From Oscillospiraceae bacterium (GTDB taxonomy: Bacteria; Bacillota; Clostridia; Oscillospirales; Ruminococcaceae): DNA of 55,274 nt. Made by a program: the position numbers and the translations under genes. Position 1 is the first letter of the stretch, and every line of letters begins with the position of its first letter. The notes under the pieces are model-generated. The model ran no database searches. It was not told where the DNA came from and saw only the letters and a list, made by a program, of their open reading frames with translations. Below are positions 27,067 to 37,143 of the stretch, one piece after another. The stretch is from positions 1 to 55,274 of the forward strand of contig JAGAWT010000034.1 in assembly GCA_018110985.1 (NCBI GenBank), in the 5' to 3' direction.

Positions 27067-27096
27067 TTTGCTCCCGATAATGTCGGGAGCAAATTT
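27067..27096 (+). terminator. short hairpin after khpB, possible weak terminator
   Basis: TTTGCTCCCGA (27067-27077) pairs perfectly with TCGGGAGCAAA (27083-27093). Only TTT follows, so it may attenuate rather than end transcription into the next gene. Confidence 0.5.
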
Positions 27097-27112
27097 GTAT
27101 GCGGTGAAAATA

Positions 27113-27943
27113 ATGACAAAAGAGGAATTTGAAAAAAGGCTGGTTTACAGCCTTGAAAAAAAGTACAGAAAACAGCTGTGGAGCAAATTTGTAAAGGGTA
27201 TAAACGAGTATGAGCTTTTGCAGGAGGGTGACAGGGTAGCAGTCTGTATATCCGGAGGGAAGGATTCCATGCTGATGGCAAGGCTTTTTATGCAGCTGCA
27301 CAGGTATTCGGACTTTCCCTTTGATGTGGAATATATAGTGATGGATCCGGGCTACAACGAGCTGAACCGGAAGAAGATAGAGGAAAACGCCGAAAAGCTG
27401 TCTGTTCCGGTAAGGATATACAGGTCTGAAATATTTGATACCGTGAACCATATAGATGAAAATGCCTGCTACCTTTGTGCCCGTATGAGGAGAGGTCACC
27501 TTTACAGCTATGCGGAGTCCCTGGGCTGCAACAAGATAGCACTCGGACACCACTTTGACGATGTGATAGAGACCATACTGATGGGGATGCTTTACGGAGC
27601 GCAGGTGCAGACCATGATGCCCCGCATAAAGAGCAGCAACTTTACGGGAATGGAGCTTATACGCCCCATGTATCTTGTGCGTGAGGCAGATATCATAGCA
27701 TGGGCAAGGTACAATGAACTGGAGTTTATACGCTGTGCGTGCAGGTTCACGGAAAATTCCGCAGAAAAAGAGGGGCTCAGCAAAAGGGCAGAGGTAAAAA
27801 AACTCATTGCCGGTCTTAAAAAGGTAAACCCCAATGTAGACAAGAACATTTTCCGAAGCGTGGAGAATGTGAACCTGTCAACTATCATATCCTACCATGA
27901 CGGGGACGAGTACCACAGCTACAAGGAAAGATTCAAAGATTAA
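27113..27943 (+). CDS. TtcA-like tRNA 2-thiolation/ATP pyrophosphatase family protein
   Basis: A 276-residue PP-loop ATPase. SGGKDS (47-52) binds ATP. C119 and C122 (CYLC) and the C208/C210 pair (RCAC) provide the Cys set expected for a TtcA-type enzyme that holds an iron-sulfur cluster and thiolates tRNA. GHHFDDVIETILMGMLYGA is the second conserved block. ATG 27113 is chosen because an upstream in-frame start would translate the hairpin at 27067-27093. The precise tRNA position modified is not certain. Confidence 0.85.
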   Translation: MTKEEFEKRLVYSLEKKYRKQLWSKFVKGINEYELLQEGDRVAVCISGGKDSMLMARLFMQLHRYSDFPFDVEYIVMDPGYNELNRKKIEENAEKLSVPVRIYRSEIFDTVNHIDENACYLCARMRRGHLYSYAESLGCNKIALGHHFDDVIETILMGMLYGAQVQTMMPRIKSSNFTGMELIRPMYLVREADIIAWARYNELEFIRCACRFTENSAEKEGLSKRAEVKKLIAGLKKVNPNVDKNIFRSVENVNLSTIISYHDGDEYHSYKERFKD

Positions 27944-27955
27944 GGGAGAAGAAAA

Positions 27956-28630
27956 TTGAAGGAGAGATATTATTTTTGGGCAGCGGCAGTGTTATTTGCC
28001 ATATCCGCAGTGTTATGCGGAGCCTTTGTTGTAAGCGGTGCAGCAGTCTTTGCGGCGGCAGGACTTGTGACCCTTGTGTATGGGTACGTGAATATGAGGC
28101 GTGGAAAGAAAGGAGACCCTTCCGGCAGAAAAGGCAGAAACATAGCGGAGATGATCGTTATAGGTGCTGTGTGTGTTTATATCCTGTTCTGCGACCTTGG
28201 GGCATGGAGCAGCATAAAGGAATTTTATCCCTTTCACAGGGCATATTCCTTTTCAGAAAAGGACCTGTGGGATATCCTTCCAGAAAGCATAGAAAAAGAT
28301 GCCGCAGATTACAGATACGATCATATGCCTTCTGTTATGCAGGGCACAGGGCACACAAGCATCAGGTACACAGGAAGTAAGCCGTATACTATGGACAGAG
28401 AAGCTGTCACAGCGTTTATGCTGTGTGACTATTCAGAAAGCGCTGACCTTTCAAAGGAGCTTGACAGGGACAATGTGGTGATCTTTTATGACAGGGATTT
28501 CTGGAAGGGTCACGAAAGCACCGCAAGGGTCTATGTGACCTATGTCTCCGGAAACGTGAACCACCCTCACAGCATGGCTGTCATAGCGGACAGCACAAGC
28601 GGGAGGGTGGAGTTTGCACGATTGGGGTAG
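27956..28630 (+). CDS. membrane protein of unknown function
   Basis: A 224-residue protein starting at TTG 27956 with AAGGGAGAAG upstream. Three hydrophobic segments are visible (about 8-25, 28-47 and 62-82), then an extracytoplasmic domain of about 140 residues (from WSSIKEFYPFHRAY). No family is recognised. It follows the TtcA-like gene by 12 bases and ends this plus-strand run, converging on rnr. The 96 bases between hold no clear terminator. Confidence 0.65.
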   Translation: MKERYYFWAAAVLFAISAVLCGAFVVSGAAVFAAAGLVTLVYGYVNMRRGKKGDPSGRKGRNIAEMIVIGAVCVYILFCDLGAWSSIKEFYPFHRAYSFSEKDLWDILPESIEKDAADYRYDHMPSVMQGTGHTSIRYTGSKPYTMDREAVTAFMLCDYSESADLSKELDRDNVVIFYDRDFWKGHESTARVYVTYVSGNVNHPHSMAVIADSTSGRVEFARLG

Positions 28631-28726
28631 GTGCTGGGACCCACAGCCTTATCTAAACTAAAGGATGAGATCTGTTTTAGCAGCATTTCGGTGGGCTGAC
28701 CGGGCGTCAGCCTGCAAGGTCATGAT

Positions 28727-30862
28727 TCAGTCGGTGCAGACCGTACCTGCAAGCTCAAAGTCGATATTGCCGGAGCTTACCTCAGCTTTCACAGTCTTTA
28801 CCTTCACCCTTTGCCCTATGCGGTAAAGGGTCTTTCCGTCTGCCGTGAGGGAGAAGTCACCGTCAAAGTCACAGGGAGGGTGTATGCTTTCTATGCGCAC
28901 AAGACCCTCTGCTGTGTTGTCAAGCTCCACATACATCCCGAAGGCGGTGACGGAGGAAACAGTGCCTTCAAAGACCTCCCCCAGCTTAGATGCCATGTAT
29001 TCGGCTATGTAATGGGAATCGCACTCTCTTTCCGTCTTCATGGCAAGAAGCTCACATTCCGAGGAATTGGCTGCGGCTTCATAGGCAAAGTGTGAATACT
29101 TCTTTTTAAGCTGTGAGGGACTTTCCTTATCGTAGCAGAGGGAGGTAAGGATGCGGTGAATGGCAAGGTCGGGGTAACGGCGGATAGGGGAGGTGAAATG
29201 TGCGTAGTCATCCAGCACGAGCCCGTAGTGACCCAGAGGCTCATGGGAGTACTTTGCCTTTGCCATGCTTCTCAAAGCGATGCTGTTTATGATAGGGTAG
29301 ATATCGCTGTCCTTTACCTCATTCAATATCTTTGATATATGGGCAGCTTTCAGCTTTTCCGTGTCGGGATGGGCTATGCCCAGCTTGTCAAGTATCTCCG
29401 TGAAACGGGCTGCCTTTTCCGGTGACGGGCTCTCGTGGACTCTGTACACAAAGGGGATATTTTTCTCCTTTGCCGTTTTTGCGGCGGAGGTATTTGCCAT
29501 GAGCATGAAATCCTCTATCATCTCCTCGGCTTTTCCCGATACCCTCTTCTGTACATCTGTACACTTTCCGTTTTCATCAAGTACGAGCTTTGGTTCCGGA
29601 GACTCTATGTCGGGTGCTCCTCTTTTCCTGCGGTTTTCACACAGCTTCTGTGCCAGCTCCGATGCAAGCAGTATCTCATCAAGGAGCCCCTCATACTTTT
29701 CAGCCAGCTCCGCATCCGGGTAATCTCCCGCCTCTATGATCCTGTTCACCTCGGAATAAACACCCTTTACCCTTGAACGGATAACACTTTTGCTGAATTT
29801 GTAAGAAAGCAGCTTTCCGTCATTATCCAAGGTCATAAGGCAGGAAAATGCAAGCCTGTCCTCCTTCGGGTTAAGGGAGCAGATGCCGTTTGAAAGCTCC
29901 TTTGGCAGCATGGGGATGACTGTATCGGCGAAATAAATGGATGTGCCTCTCACGAAGGCATCATTGTCAAGGGCGGAGCCGGGCTTTACATAATGGGAGA
30001 CATCGGCAATGTGGACACCCAGAGCATAGCCGTTTTCTGTTCTCTCCACGGAAATGGCATCGTCTATATCCTTTGTATCTGCGCCGTCAATGGTAAAAAT
30101 GGGCTTGTCACGGAGGTCGAGCCTTGAATATATGTCCCTGTCGGATATGCTCATATTGCCTATATGCCGTGCCTCGTCCATTACCGCAAGAGGAAAGTCG
30201 GTCTCTATCTCATTGATGTAGAGAGTGGTCATGGCACAGTTTTTCGCACTTTCGGAGGAACCGAAGGAGGCGGCTATGGTGCAGCGGTGCTCACTGTGGC
30301 GGCTGCCCCTGTGAGAGATCTCGCAGATGATCTTGTCCCCCGGCTTTGCGGAAACATCACCCTCTATCTCCAGCTTATCCTTGCAGAGAGTGTCGGGCTG
30401 TATGTAGTAAACGCCGTCCTCTTTGAGAAGAGTACCCGAAAAGGAGGAGGATGAATATTTCAGTATCTCCTTTATCTGCGCTTCGGGGAGCTCTCCTCTT
30501 GAGGGGATATTCTCACAGAGGACTATATCCCCGGGAATGGCACCAAGCATATATTTGCCGGGGATAAATATCTCCTCGTCACTGCTGCCCTTTTCGGCGG
30601 GGCGCACAAAGCCGAAAGTCTTGTGGAGCCTTGTCACTTCTCCCACAAAGCCTTTGTCCGAAAGGGAGAGCTGCCAGCCGCTCTTGTCCTTTTTGATCTT
30701 TCCCTCTGCGGAAAGAGATCTGAGGGCATTGTCTATCTCGTAAAGCTTGGCAGGATTCTTGCTGCCCTTTACCTTTTTTATGAGCACCCTTTCGGAAAGG
30801 GGTCTTTTTGATGTTTTCAGCACATTGAGTATGCGTGCCCTTGTTCTTTCTTCTGTATTCAT
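28727..30862 (-). CDS. rnr: ribonuclease R
   Basis: A processive 3'-5' exoribonuclease that degrades structured RNA. The 711-residue protein has an N-terminal winged helix (1-70), cold-shock domains (GFVGEVTRLHKTFGFVRP region and following), the RNB catalytic domain with DTKDIDDAISV (metal-binding Asp residues) and a C-terminal S1 domain (GEVFEGTVSSVTAFGMYVEL onward). The basic tail seen in some RNase R proteins is absent. It has its own promoter at 30939-30967. Confidence 0.95.
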   Translation of the reverse strand: MNTEERTRARILNVLKTSKRPLSERVLIKKVKGSKNPAKLYEIDNALRSLSAEGKIKKDKSGWQLSLSDKGFVGEVTRLHKTFGFVRPAEKGSSDEEIFIPGKYMLGAIPGDIVLCENIPSRGELPEAQIKEILKYSSSSFSGTLLKEDGVYYIQPDTLCKDKLEIEGDVSAKPGDKIICEISHRGSRHSEHRCTIAASFGSSESAKNCAMTTLYINEIETDFPLAVMDEARHIGNMSISDRDIYSRLDLRDKPIFTIDGADTKDIDDAISVERTENGYALGVHIADVSHYVKPGSALDNDAFVRGTSIYFADTVIPMLPKELSNGICSLNPKEDRLAFSCLMTLDNDGKLLSYKFSKSVIRSRVKGVYSEVNRIIEAGDYPDAELAEKYEGLLDEILLASELAQKLCENRRKRGAPDIESPEPKLVLDENGKCTDVQKRVSGKAEEMIEDFMLMANTSAAKTAKEKNIPFVYRVHESPSPEKAARFTEILDKLGIAHPDTEKLKAAHISKILNEVKDSDIYPIINSIALRSMAKAKYSHEPLGHYGLVLDDYAHFTSPIRRYPDLAIHRILTSLCYDKESPSQLKKKYSHFAYEAAANSSECELLAMKTERECDSHYIAEYMASKLGEVFEGTVSSVTAFGMYVELDNTAEGLVRIESIHPPCDFDGDFSLTADGKTLYRIGQRVKVKTVKAEVSSGNIDFELAGTVCTD

Positions 30863-30938
30863 TTTATTTCCTTTTCATCAAATTGGTGATGATCCTGCAA
30901 AAGTCTGTGGATCGGATCTGATGTTCCTGTTTTTTTAT

Positions 30939-30967
30939 ATTCTATCACATTATCCGCATAAAATCAA
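30939..30967 (-). promoter_or_regulatory. rnr promoter
   Basis: On the minus strand TTGATT (30967-30962) and TAGAAT (30944-30939) are 17 bases apart, directing transcription toward rnr about 75 bases away. Confidence 0.7.
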
Positions 30968-30984
30968 GCAAAGAAGGAAATTTA

Positions 30985-31012
30985 TGAAAAATCCCACCTG
31001 ATGAGGTGGGAT
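30985..31012 (-). terminator. terminator after ftsW
   Basis: ATCCCACC (31012-31005 on the minus strand) pairs with GGTGGGAT around a CTCATC-type loop and is followed by TTTTT on the minus strand. It closes the mraY-ftsW transcript. Confidence 0.85.
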
Positions 31013-31016
31013 GATT

Positions 31017-32306
31017 TCAGGCATTTTCAGGGGAGGCATCTTCTCCGGTGTTATCCGGGAGATCCTCTACTACGGCGGATTGTCGGGAAACATTCAGAAT
31101 GATGCCGATCTCAAAAAGCTGCATGATAAGAGCGGTGCCGCCATAGCTGAAAAAGGGAAGGGATATACCGGTATTCGGCATTGCGTTGGAGACCACCGCC
31201 ATATTGAGGAATGCCTGGAGACCAAGCTGCACGGTGATGCCCGTTACCAGCAGAAAGCCGTATTTGTCGGGGGCATGGACCGCTATGTACACTCCTCTGA
31301 CTATCATCATCACAAAAAGGACTATGACACACAGGGCACCCAGAAAACCAAGCTCCTCGCAGACAATGGAGAAAACGAAGTCGTTCTGGGATTCGGGAAG
31401 ATAAAGGTTTTTCTGCCTTGACTGACCGAAGCCCAGACCGAACCACCCGCCCGAACCAATGGCGATGAGGGAGTTCCTTGTCTGCCATGCAAGGTCGGAA
31501 TTGGCGGTATCGAAGGTGTGGAGCCAGCCGTCGATCCTGTTTTTGATAAATTCGTAGCCGTGGGTGTAAAGATAATAAGCACCCGCCACGATACCTATAA
31601 CACCTGCTATCACAACGCCGATGAAGTGGTCGAGCCTGCATCCCCCCACAAACATCATGGCAAGTCCTATGGATGCGATGATTATAGAGCCCGAAAGGTG
31701 GGGCTGCATAAGCATAAGCACCACCACCAGCACCATTACCCCCATGTAGGGAAGTACACCGCCTTTGAAGGTGTTCATGGCTCTCTGATTGGAGCTCATG
31801 AGGTGGGCAAAGAGAAAGATCATGGCGATCTTTGCCACCTCAGAGGGCTGGAAGGAAAAGGCGGAGCCTATCTGTATCCAGCGGGTGGCACCGCCGACGG
31901 TCTTTCCTATGAAAGGGGTAAGAGCCAGGAGCACCAGCACGACCAGAGAGAAAACATAGGTTATGAAGGGGTTTTTTATCAGATGATAGTCTACCAGCTT
32001 GCTTGAAGTGATAAACATTATGACCAGTCCCACAATGGCATATACCAGCTGATGGGTGAAGTAATAGTCATATATATTGTCCTTGGTGTCATGGATAGCC
32101 CAGGCGTAGGATGCGGAATACATCATTATGAGCCCCATTGCAAGCAGCACCAGGACTATTATGAGAAAGGGGAAATCTATCTCTCCGATGTGAACGGTCT
32201 CAAGATATTCCCTGTAGCCCTTGCTGCCCTTTCCGGGCATAAGGAACTTAAAAAAGGTTATATTGTTTGCATAGCGCTTTTTGCGCTTTTCTTTCTTTTT
32301 TTCCAT
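31017..32306 (-). CDS. ftsW: FtsW/RodA/SpoVE family peptidoglycan polymerase, probably FtsW
   Basis: A SEDS glycosyltransferase that polymerises lipid II at the septum with a class B penicillin-binding protein. The 429-residue protein has a Lys-rich cytoplasmic N terminus, about ten membrane spans, and the conserved blocks FSFQPSEVAKIAMI, NDFVFSIVCEELGF and PFFSYGGTALIM. Its place after mraY favours FtsW over RodA, but SpoVE is possible. It ends the divided dcw group. Confidence 0.9.
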   Translation of the reverse strand: MEKKKEKRKKRYANNITFFKFLMPGKGSKGYREYLETVHIGEIDFPFLIIVLVLLAMGLIMMYSASYAWAIHDTKDNIYDYYFTHQLVYAIVGLVIMFITSSKLVDYHLIKNPFITYVFSLVVLVLLALTPFIGKTVGGATRWIQIGSAFSFQPSEVAKIAMIFLFAHLMSSNQRAMNTFKGGVLPYMGVMVLVVVLMLMQPHLSGSIIIASIGLAMMFVGGCRLDHFIGVVIAGVIGIVAGAYYLYTHGYEFIKNRIDGWLHTFDTANSDLAWQTRNSLIAIGSGGWFGLGFGQSRQKNLYLPESQNDFVFSIVCEELGFLGALCVIVLFVMMIVRGVYIAVHAPDKYGFLLVTGITVQLGLQAFLNMAVVSNAMPNTGISLPFFSYGGTALIMQLFEIGIILNVSRQSAVVEDLPDNTGEDASPENA

Positions 32307-32397
32307 TTTTTCAAAAATATAGATGTTACAGTAAATGAACTGCGTACACTGTTCGGAACATGGTGCGCTTTCTTTTCGGGGACTTCAGTCAGGAGCC

Positions 32398-32460
32398 GCA
32401 CGACCCGTTTGCTGCCGGTTTGGTTGCTGCCGGGCATCCTTGCCCGCTGTCGGTCGTACC
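32398..32460 (-). repeat. GCTGCCGG/GCCCGCTGTCGG repeat element between mraY and ftsW
   Basis: The 157-base gap contains GTTTGCTGCCGG and GGTTGCTGCCGG in tandem, then GGGCATCCTTGCCCG and CTGTCGGTCGTACCGACC, both short palindromes. The composition matches the dispersed repeats elsewhere in the window. Confidence 0.5.
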
Positions 32461-32463
32461 GAC

Positions 32464-33483
32464 CTATCTGAACATGAGGACAGATGCCGCTGCTGCAAGG
32501 AGAGTAACGGCAGAAAAGGCAATAACGATCTTTTCCTCCGACCAGCCGCTCTTTTCAAAGTGGTGGTGGATAGGGGTCATCTTGAAAATGCGCCTTCCCT
32601 CTCCGTACTTCTTCTTTGTTATCTTGAAGTAGCTCACCTGTATTACAACTGACAAGGCTTCAAGGATGTAGACAATGGCAGCTACCGCCAGTATCACGTG
32701 CTCATGGAGCACAAAGCCCATGGCACACACAGAGCCTCCAAGAAACATAGAGCCGGTGTCTCCCATGAAGATCTTAGCGGGGTGGAAGTTCCAGATAAGA
32801 AAGCCGAGACAGCCTCCCGCAAGAGCGGCGCTGTAGATCCTGTATTCCTCCATGCCCGCTTTTGAGAATATCACCAGCATACCCAGTGAGAACACAACGG
32901 TGATAGAGGAACAGAGCCCGTCCACACCGTCGGTGAGGTTTACGGCATTGGTGAGGTAGATGAGCACCAGCACCATGAGAGGGTAATAGAAAAGACCCAG
33001 TTCAAGATCTCCTATGAAGGGGAAATGGATGGAAGTGTCCTTGTCTCCCAAAAGGTATAATGCCAGCAGGAAAAGGCAGGAAAGGACAAACTGCATTACC
33101 ATTTTCTGCTTGGGGTTGAGCCCCTCCACCTGCTTTTTCACCGCTTTGATATAGTCATCGGTGAAGCCGATGACACCGTTTAAAAACGCAAAGGCAAGAC
33201 CTGCTATGAGCCTGAGTACCGAAAGGGTACCTGCATTGCCCACACTGTCGGGAGACTTTGTCACACCGTAGATCCCCACGCAGACCGCACAGGACAGCAG
33301 CACTCCGATAATGAACATAAATCCGCCCATAATGGGAGTACCATTCTTGCTTTTTTGCCATGCGGGACCTTTTTCATAGATGGTCGCCCCGAAATTGAGC
33401 TTCCTCATCAGAGGGATTATAAAAAGACCGGACAGTGCCGCTGCCACAAAGGACAGGGCACATGCCAAAAATATTAACCACAT
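32464..33483 (-). CDS. mraY: phospho-N-acetylmuramoyl-pentapeptide-transferase
   Basis: Transfers phospho-MurNAc-pentapeptide to undecaprenyl phosphate, making lipid I. The 339-residue protein has about ten membrane spans and the conserved blocks KNGTPIMGGFMFIIG, the Asp pair in GFTDDYIKAVKKQ, LTDGVDGL, and FKMTPIHHHFE near the C terminus. ATG 33483 is followed upstream (minus strand) by gyrA after 25 bases, so mraY is probably read with gyrA. Confidence 0.96.
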   Translation of the reverse strand: MWLIFLACALSFVAAALSGLFIIPLMRKLNFGATIYEKGPAWQKSKNGTPIMGGFMFIIGVLLSCAVCVGIYGVTKSPDSVGNAGTLSVLRLIAGLAFAFLNGVIGFTDDYIKAVKKQVEGLNPKQKMVMQFVLSCLFLLALYLLGDKDTSIHFPFIGDLELGLFYYPLMVLVLIYLTNAVNLTDGVDGLCSSITVVFSLGMLVIFSKAGMEEYRIYSAALAGGCLGFLIWNFHPAKIFMGDTGSMFLGGSVCAMGFVLHEHVILAVAAIVYILEALSVVIQVSYFKITKKKYGEGRRIFKMTPIHHHFEKSGWSEEKIVIAFSAVTLLAAAASVLMFR

Positions 33484-33508
33484 TTTGAGTTTTCAGATCC
33501 TTTTTTAT

Positions 33509-36133
33509 TTACGAACGGACACCGTCATCATCGGTATCGGATGTATCCGCAGAGATCTCTTCATCGTCTGCTTCATCATCGCTGTCATCTATGGGGATGA
33601 GCTCGTTCTGGGAGTCCTCCTCCATAGCCGCACGGATATCCTCCTCGTTTTCTTCTTCGCCCGTATCCTCTACGGCGGCGATCTCCGCATCCTCCTCGTG
33701 GGCTGTGCGGGTGAAGGTAACGACCTTGTCGTTCTCGCCTACTCTCATGAGCCTTACGCCCTTGGAATAACGGCTCATGATGCGGATATCACAGGCACGC
33801 AGCCTTATGATGACACCGTCGGTGGCGATCATGATGATATCGTCCTCTTCGTCTACTATCTTTATGCCGCAGACTTTTCCTCTTGTGTCGTCGATACGGT
33901 AATTTTTAAGACCGTAGCCGCCTCTTGCCTGTATGCGGTATTCTTCGAGGGAGGAGCGCCTGCCGAAGCCTTTTTCCGTAACGGTGAGCACGGAAGCGCC
34001 TTCACGCACTCTTGCCATGGAAACGATGCAGTCGTCTCCCTTAAAGCGCATGGCTCTCACACCTCTTGCGGTTCTGGACTGGGCTCTCAGCTTATCCTCG
34101 GAGATCCGGATGATATATCCGTTCCTTGTGGCGATCATGAGCTCATTGGAACCGTCCGTCAGGCGAACGCCTGCGATCTCGTCCCTGTCCTCAAGCACGA
34201 TGGCTCTCAGTCCCTGTCTGCGGACATGGGCATAAGCCGAAAGAGGAGTGCGCTTTATCCTGCCGTTTTTGGTGACAAAGACAAGGAACTTGCCGTCGGC
34301 ATAGTCGGAGGTCTTTATCATGGCAGTTATCTTTTCGTTTTCTGTCAGAGGGAGAAGATTTATGATATTGGTGCCCTTGGATTGTTTAGACCCTTCGGGT
34401 ATCTCATAGCATTTCAGCCTGTACATCTGTCCCTTGTCGGAGATAAGGAGAACATCATCCTTGGTGGAGGCGATGAACATTTCCTGCACAAAGTCCTCAT
34501 CACGCTGCTTCAGGGCGCTGACACCCTTTCCGCCTCTGCGCTGGGTCTTGTACTCGCTGAGGGACTGGCGCTTGATATAGCCTATGTCCGTAAGGGTGAC
34601 CACACAATCCTCTTCGTCTATAAGATCCTCTATATCCACCTCGCCGCTCACGGATTCAATGTCCGTCTTGCGCTCGTCGCCGTATTTTCTGCCTATCTCG
34701 TCAAGATCGTTTTCTATGATCCCGAAAACTCTCTGTTCGTTTTCAAGGATATCCTTGAAGTCGGCTATCTTTTTGTGGAGCTCCTCCAGTTCGTCAAGGA
34801 GCTTCTGTATCTCCATGTTGGAAAGCTGGTACATCCTCATCTGGGCGATAGCCTCTGCCTGAGGCTCGCTGAGGTCGAAGCGCTCCATAAGCCTCTGCTT
34901 TATCTCGGTTATGTTCTGGGATGTGCGGCAGATCTTTATGACTTCGTCGATATTATCCGCTGCTATCACCATACCCTCCAGGATATGTGCCCTTGCCTCA
35001 GCCTTTTCAAGGTCAAAGCGGGTGCGGCGGCGTATAACATCTTCCTGGAAGGTGATGTAATTCTGTATCATTTCCCTCAGGGACATGAGCTTGGGCTTGC
35101 CGTCCACAAGAGCCAGCATTATCACACCTACGGAGGACTGCAGCTCGCTGAATTTGAACAGCTTGTTGAGCACCATCTGGGGAACGGCGTCCTTTTTCAG
35201 CTCTATTACTATCCTTACCTTGTAGTCCTTGTCGGATTCGTCACGGACAGCATGGATGCCGTCTATCCTCTTGTCCTTCACAAGCTCGCCGATCTTTTCG
35301 ATCATGCGCTTCTTGTTGACCATGTAGGGTATCTCGGAGACCACGATACAGGTGCGCCCGTGAAGCTCGGTTATCTCGGTGCGGGAGCGGAGGGTTATCT
35401 TTCCCTTGCCCGTACCGTAGGCAGCTCTTATGCCGCTCCTGCCCATGATTATGCCGCCTGTGGGGAAATCGGGTCCCTTGATGTGCTTCATGAGCTCGTC
35501 AAGAGAACATTCGGGATCCCTTATCACACACTTTACCGCCTCAATGGTCTCAAGGAGATTGTGGGGCGGGATATTGGTCGCCATACCTACGGCGATGCCC
35601 ATGGAACCGTTTACCAGAAGGTTTGGGAAACGGGAGGGGAGGACCACCGGCTCTTTGAGACGGTCGTCGTAGTTGGACATGAAGTCTACGGTGTTCTTGT
35701 TGATGTCGGTGAGCATTTCAAGTGAAAGGCTCTCCATCCTGGACTCCGTGTAACGATAGGCGGCAGGGGGGTCGCCGTCAAGGGAGCCGAAGTTGCCATG
35801 ACCGTCTATAAGCGGGTAGCGCAGGGAAAAATCCTGTGCAAGACGCACCATCGCATCGTACACGGAAGCATCACCGTGAGGGTGATATGAGCCGAGTACG
35901 GCACCGACGGTATCGGCGCATTTACGGTAGTCCTTGTCGGGGGTCAACCCCTTTTCGTACATGGTGTAGAGTATACGCCTGTGTACGGGTTTAAGACCGT
36001 CCCTGACATCCGGAAGGGCACGGGCTATTATTACCGACATGGAGTAGGCAAGGAAATAATCCCTCATTTCCTTTTCTATGTCCTTGTCGATTATTTTCTG
36101 GTTTTTCAGTCCGAAAAGTTCTTCATCAGCCAT
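33509..36133 (-). CDS. gyrA: DNA gyrase subunit A
   Basis: The DNA-cutting subunit of gyrase. The 874-residue protein has the winged-helix breakage domain with catalytic Y128 (AAYRYTE), a coiled coil, and a C-terminal beta-pinwheel with the GyrA box QRRGGKG, which marks it as gyrase rather than topoisomerase IV. The last 60 residues are very acidic (many Asp/Glu). The quinolone region reads [10 protein letters not shown], with Ala89 where E. coli has Ser83. It lies 12 kb from gyrB on the other strand, next to mraY, rather than directly after gyrB. Confidence 0.98.
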   Translation of the reverse strand: MADEELFGLKNQKIIDKDIEKEMRDYFLAYSMSVIIARALPDVRDGLKPVHRRILYTMYEKGLTPDKDYRKCADTVGAVLGSYHPHGDASVYDAMVRLAQDFSLRYPLIDGHGNFGSLDGDPPAAYRYTESRMESLSLEMLTDINKNTVDFMSNYDDRLKEPVVLPSRFPNLLVNGSMGIAVGMATNIPPHNLLETIEAVKCVIRDPECSLDELMKHIKGPDFPTGGIIMGRSGIRAAYGTGKGKITLRSRTEITELHGRTCIVVSEIPYMVNKKRMIEKIGELVKDKRIDGIHAVRDESDKDYKVRIVIELKKDAVPQMVLNKLFKFSELQSSVGVIMLALVDGKPKLMSLREMIQNYITFQEDVIRRRTRFDLEKAEARAHILEGMVIAADNIDEVIKICRTSQNITEIKQRLMERFDLSEPQAEAIAQMRMYQLSNMEIQKLLDELEELHKKIADFKDILENEQRVFGIIENDLDEIGRKYGDERKTDIESVSGEVDIEDLIDEEDCVVTLTDIGYIKRQSLSEYKTQRRGGKGVSALKQRDEDFVQEMFIASTKDDVLLISDKGQMYRLKCYEIPEGSKQSKGTNIINLLPLTENEKITAMIKTSDYADGKFLVFVTKNGRIKRTPLSAYAHVRRQGLRAIVLEDRDEIAGVRLTDGSNELMIATRNGYIIRISEDKLRAQSRTARGVRAMRFKGDDCIVSMARVREGASVLTVTEKGFGRRSSLEEYRIQARGGYGLKNYRIDDTRGKVCGIKIVDEEDDIIMIATDGVIIRLRACDIRIMSRYSKGVRLMRVGENDKVVTFTRTAHEEDAEIAAVEDTGEEENEEDIRAAMEEDSQNELIPIDDSDDEADDEEISADTSDTDDDGVRS

Positions 36134-36215
36134 TTTTGCTTATTCCTGTTCTCAGAAGGGCAGAAAGCAGACCTTCCGCCTTCTGCACGATCTATGGTTT
36201 TTTTATATCGGTGCA

Positions 36216-36506
36216 TTACAGGTATTTTGTCAGAAATCCCGTAATGTCAAGCACTTCCTTTACATAACCCGTAACATTGGCAAAGTGAACATCCTCATAC
36301 CTTTTGCTCACTGCCATAAAGATCCTGAGACCCGCACTTGAAACGTAATTGGTGTTTTCGCAGTCTATGACTATCCTGGTGCATCCGCTCTCTGCGATAT
36401 TTTTAAGAATGTCTTCTCTCAGCTTGTCTGCGTTGGAGGTCTCTACCCTTTCAGGCAGGCAGACGGTGAAGATACCGTCATCGGTGTAATAAGTTATATC
36501 GTCCAT
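36216..36506 (-). CDS. STAS-domain protein, anti-sigma factor antagonist-like
   Basis: A 96-residue protein made of one STAS domain. The conserved phosphorylatable Ser lies in NTNYVSSAGLRIF (about 52-64), as in SpoIIAA and RsbV. Such proteins bind and inhibit an anti-sigma factor when unphosphorylated. No anti-sigma kinase gene is adjacent. ATG 36506 follows AAGGGAGA; a longer in-frame reading to 36776 overlaps the upstream gene in another frame and is rejected. Confidence 0.87.
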   Translation of the reverse strand: MDDITYYTDDGIFTVCLPERVETSNADKLREDILKNIAESGCTRIVIDCENTNYVSSAGLRIFMAVSKRYEDVHFANVTGYVKEVLDITGFLTKYL

Positions 36507-36522
36507 AAAATCTCCCTTCTTT

Positions 36523-37143
36523 TCAGCACAGTATGAAGTGAGTGCCAAGCAGATCCTCATATTTCCGGGCAATATGGACGCTTCCTTCTTCCCCGAAGGC
36601 ATCACGGGGGATAACATACATATTGCTGCCCTTGATGTACACCACAAAGAGCTCCTCTGTGCAGAGGATATCCACCACTCCCTGATCCAGATGGATAATG
36701 GTAGCGGGGGGAAGCTCTGCCTCGTTTTCGGTATTTTCCTCCCCGGTCTCTCCGGAGGGATCGCCTTCACTTTCAACAGCAGGGTCGAAGATCGTTGAAA
36801 CCACTACCTTGTCGGAGTACATCTGCGCCTTGTAGATGATACCGTCAAGTCCGGAAATGCTCTCCTCCAGCTTGTTGTATGTGAGCCTCGGTCTGGAAAG
36901 TATAGTTATAGCCACAGCCAGCAGTATCAGCAGTACGATCCCGTTGACCGCAGAAAATCCCGCAGTGAGGATGTTTACAGCCTGGATGATACCTGCAATT
37001 ATCACAAGGACTATCTGCAGAGCCACTCTCTTGAAAACATACTTTTTCTGAAAGAGCTTGAAGCCCCGCATTATAAGATCCCTGCGGCTTTCATACTCCC
37101 CTTCCCCCAGAAGCTCGGAGCCTGTAATTCTGTCCTCTGTCAA
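36523..37143 (-). CDS. YcxB-like domain membrane protein
   Basis: A 206-residue protein with two close membrane spans (about 41-60 and 66-84) followed by a beta-rich cytoplasmic domain. That domain contains RLTYNKLEESISGLDGIIYKAQMYSDKVVV and ends in the typical FVVYIKGSNMYVIPRDAF, the pattern of YcxB-like proteins. An acidic insertion (about 125-143) interrupts the domain. Function is unknown. It overlaps the next upstream gene by four bases. Confidence 0.7.
   Translation of the reverse strand: MTEDRITGSELLGEGEYESRRDLIMRGFKLFQKKYVFKRVALQIVLVIIAGIIQAVNILTAGFSAVNGIVLLILLAVAITILSRPRLTYNKLEESISGLDGIIYKAQMYSDKVVVSTIFDPAVESEGDPSGETGEENTENEAELPPATIIHLDQGVVDILCTEELFVVYIKGSNMYVIPRDAFGEEGSVHIARKYEDLLGTHFILC

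Noticed and set aside
33380-35725. 781-residue plus-strand open frame
   Set aside because: It is antisense to gyrA and mraY and shows no domain, start signal or plausible composition.
36507-36776. N-terminal extension of the STAS protein
   Set aside because: It overlaps the YcxB-like gene in another frame and reads as Arg/Ser/Pro-rich noise; the ATG at 36506 follows AAGGGAGA.
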